Below, one piece after another: positions 5,086 through 6,298 of a stretch of 6,298 nt of DNA. Position numbers and translations under genes: made by a program. Origin of the DNA: Gammaproteobacteria bacterium (GTDB taxonomy: Bacteria > Pseudomonadota > Gammaproteobacteria > Steroidobacterales > Steroidobacteraceae); assembly GCA_030039615.1 (NCBI GenBank), contig JASHVF010000406.1, positions 1 through 6,298 of the forward strand, in the 5' to 3' direction. The notes beneath the pieces were generated by a model. It made no database searches, was not told the origin of the DNA, and saw only the letters and a program-made list of their open reading frames with translations. Within the stretch, counting starts at the first letter, position 1; every line of letters starts with the position of its first letter.

Positions 5086-5841
5086 ATGGCGCCCGCCCGC
5101 CCATTGATTGGTATTCCCGCCGACCGGCGTATGGTCGGCCATCATCCCTTTCATATGGTCGGGGAGAAGTACGCCCGGGCGGTGATCGACGCCGCCGCGG
5201 CGGCGCCGGTTCTGATCCCCTCGCTCGCCGAGGAGCTGCGCTTCGAGGAGCTGCTCGATCGGCTCGACGGCCTGCTCTTCACCGGCAGCCCTTCGAACGT
5301 CGAGCCGCATCACTACGACGGGCCGCCGAGCGCTCCCGGGACGCTGCACGACCCGGCGCGCGATGCCACCACGCTGCCGCTCATCCGCAAGGCGGTCGAG
5401 GCGGGGGTGCCGGTGCTCGGCATCTGCCGCGGGTTCCAGGAGATGAACGTCGCCTTCGGCGGCACGCTCCACCAGAAGCTGCACGAGGTGCCGGGCAATC
5501 TCGATCATCGCGACGATGAGAGCCAGCCGCTCGAGGTGCAGTACGGGCCGGCTCACGAGGTGACGCTCGAGCCCGGGGGACTCTTGCGCTCGCTCGCCGC
5601 CGGCGACCGCATCCGGGTGAACTCGCTCCACAACCAGGGCATCGACCGGCTGGGGGCGCCGCTCGCGGTCGAGGCGCGGGCGCCGGACGGCGTCGTCGAG
5701 GCGTTCCGGGTACGCGGCGCGAAGAGCTTCGCGCTCGCCGTGCAGTGGCACCCCGAGTGGCAGGTCATGGCCAATCCATTTTCGCGCGCGCTGTTCGCGG
5801 CCTTCGGGCACGCGGCGGCCGAGCGCGGCAGGCACAAATGA
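5086..5841 (+). CDS. puuD: Gamma-glutamyl-gamma-aminobutyrate hydrolase
   Basis: A 251-residue cytoplasmic class I glutamine amidotransferase-like hydrolase (peptidase C26 type). PuuD cleaves gamma-glutamyl-GABA to glutamate and GABA, the last step of the Puu pathway. The first strand PLIGIPADRR is followed by the helix with GEKYARAVIDAAAAAPVLIPSL. GSPSNVEPHHY (residues 67-77) is the conserved oxyanion region. The nucleophile is Cys114 in LGICRGFQEMNV, and the triad is completed by His222 and Glu224 in VQWHPEW. VNSLHNQGIDRL and VEARAPDGVVEAF also match PuuD. Length agrees with E. coli PuuD (about 254). The start at 5086 is chosen because the first core strand follows directly; the ribosome site is weak, with no clear GGAG. 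The stop overlaps an ATG as ATGA, coupling it to puuA. Pseudomonas homologues are called spuA. Confidence 0.92.
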   Translation: MAPARPLIGIPADRRMVGHHPFHMVGEKYARAVIDAAAAAPVLIPSLAEELRFEELLDRLDGLLFTGSPSNVEPHHYDGPPSAPGTLHDPARDATTLPLIRKAVEAGVPVLGICRGFQEMNVAFGGTLHQKLHEVPGNLDHRDDESQPLEVQYGPAHEVTLEPGGLLRSLAAGDRIRVNSLHNQGIDRLGAPLAVEARAPDGVVEAFRVRGAKSFALAVQWHPEWQVMANPFSRALFAAFGHAAAERGRHK

Positions 5842-6298
5842 AAGGCACGCCCATGGTGAGTGAGATCCGGCAGTTCTTCCGCGACCACGGCATCTCCGAG
5901 GTCGAGGCGATCATTCCCGACATGGCCGGGATCGCCCGCGGCAAGATCATGCCCGCGGAGAAGTTCGCCGAGGACGGCGGCATGCGCCTGCCCGAGAGTG
6001 TGTTCCTGCAGACCGTGACCGGTGACTATCCGCCGGAGACCGGCGATGCGATGAGCCCGGCGGAGATCGACATCGTCCTGAAGGCCGATCCCAAGACGGT
6101 GCGGCGCGTGCCGTGGGCGGCGGAGCCGACCGCGCAGGTGATCCATGACTGCTTCTACGCCGACGGCCGCCGCGTCTCCATGGCGCCGCGCCACGTGCTG
6201 CGCAACATCCTCGAGCTCTACACCCAGCGCGGCTGGGAGCCGGTGATCGCGCCGGAGCTCGAGTTCTACCTCGTGGAGCAGAACAAGGACGCCGATTA
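5838..6298 (+). CDS. puuA: Gamma-glutamylputrescine synthetase (glutamine synthetase family), N-terminal part
   Basis: The first 153 codons of a glutamine-synthetase-like ligase; the frame is still open at the window end (the family is about 450-470 residues). PuuA joins glutamate to putrescine using ATP, the entry step of the pathway. The beta-grasp domain is seen as VEAIIPDMAGIARGKIMP (about residues 19-36), followed by PESVFLQTVTGDYP. The catalytic domain begins with PRHVLRNILELYTQRGW and the metal/ATP-site motif APELEFYLV, with glutamates at residues 140 and 142. Two starts are possible: the ATG at 5838 overlapping the puuD stop (ATGA), or the ATG at 5853, which has AAAGG (5841-5845) 7 nt upstream. 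The glutamine-synthetase family assignment is sure. The putrescine specificity rests mainly on puuD and puuB beside it; another glutamyl-polyamine or glutamyl-amine ligase is possible. Confidence 0.87.
   Translation, partial: MKGTPMVSEIRQFFRDHGISEVEAIIPDMAGIARGKIMPAEKFAEDGGMRLPESVFLQTVTGDYPPETGDAMSPAEIDIVLKADPKTVRRVPWAAEPTAQVIHDCFYADGRRVSMAPRHVLRNILELYTQRGWEPVIAPELEFYLVEQNKDAD

Noticed and set aside
4860..5519. Open frame crossing the puuB-puuD intergenic region into puuD
   Set aside because: It reads puuD in the wrong frame and has no family features; the intergenic part holds regulatory elements instead.

Overview
The window is high-GC, densely packed bacterial DNA. Gene content (a divergent puu polyamine-catabolism cluster and an asd gene) and codon use suggest a GC-rich member of the Pseudomonadota, perhaps a gammaproteobacterium. 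That placement is an inference; no rRNA or marker gene is present to confirm it. I see no tRNA, rRNA, CRISPR array, insertion sequence or phage gene.

Left part (1-2891). A truncated SIMPL-domain (DUF541) exported protein runs leftward off the window edge. It is divergent from a tight rightward run: asd (aspartate-semialdehyde dehydrogenase), a short M24-family metallopeptidase-like protein 4 nt downstream, and a small exported DUF2845 protein overlapping the peptidase by ATGA. A VOC/glyoxalase-like protein follows after a 39-nt gap that holds a small hairpin. The 156-nt space between the SIMPL gene and asd holds a candidate promoter for asd and a perfect 7-bp inverted repeat.

Right part (2888-6298). 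This is a split gamma-glutamyl-putrescine (Puu) pathway. Leftward lie puuB (gamma-glutamylputrescine oxidase) and, coupled to it by a GTGA overlap, an integral-membrane isoprenylcysteine methyltransferase-family protein. Rightward lie puuD (gamma-glutamyl-GABA hydrolase) and, overlapping it by ATGA, the first 153 codons of puuA (gamma-glutamylputrescine synthetase), cut by the window end. In the pathway PuuA glutamylates putrescine, PuuB oxidises the product to an aldehyde, an aldehyde dehydrogenase (PuuC, not in the window) makes gamma-glutamyl-GABA, and PuuD releases GABA and glutamate.

The 297-nt divergent control region between puuB and puuD is the most interesting non-coding stretch. It carries three exactly phased 13-bp direct repeats (core CATGCGCA) next to a candidate puuB promoter. 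A consensus TATAAT lies inside an AT-rich interrupted palindrome in front of puuD. The 8-mer TTAAACAC also occurs 15-19 nt before each of the two start codons. Together these look like a dedicated regulatory switch, though no regulator gene is visible. The VOC gene and the methyltransferase gene are convergent and share their stop codons in a single CTAG.

No clearly new system is seen. The worthwhile leads are the puu control region, the membrane methyltransferase tied to puuB, and the asd/M24/DUF2845 unit.
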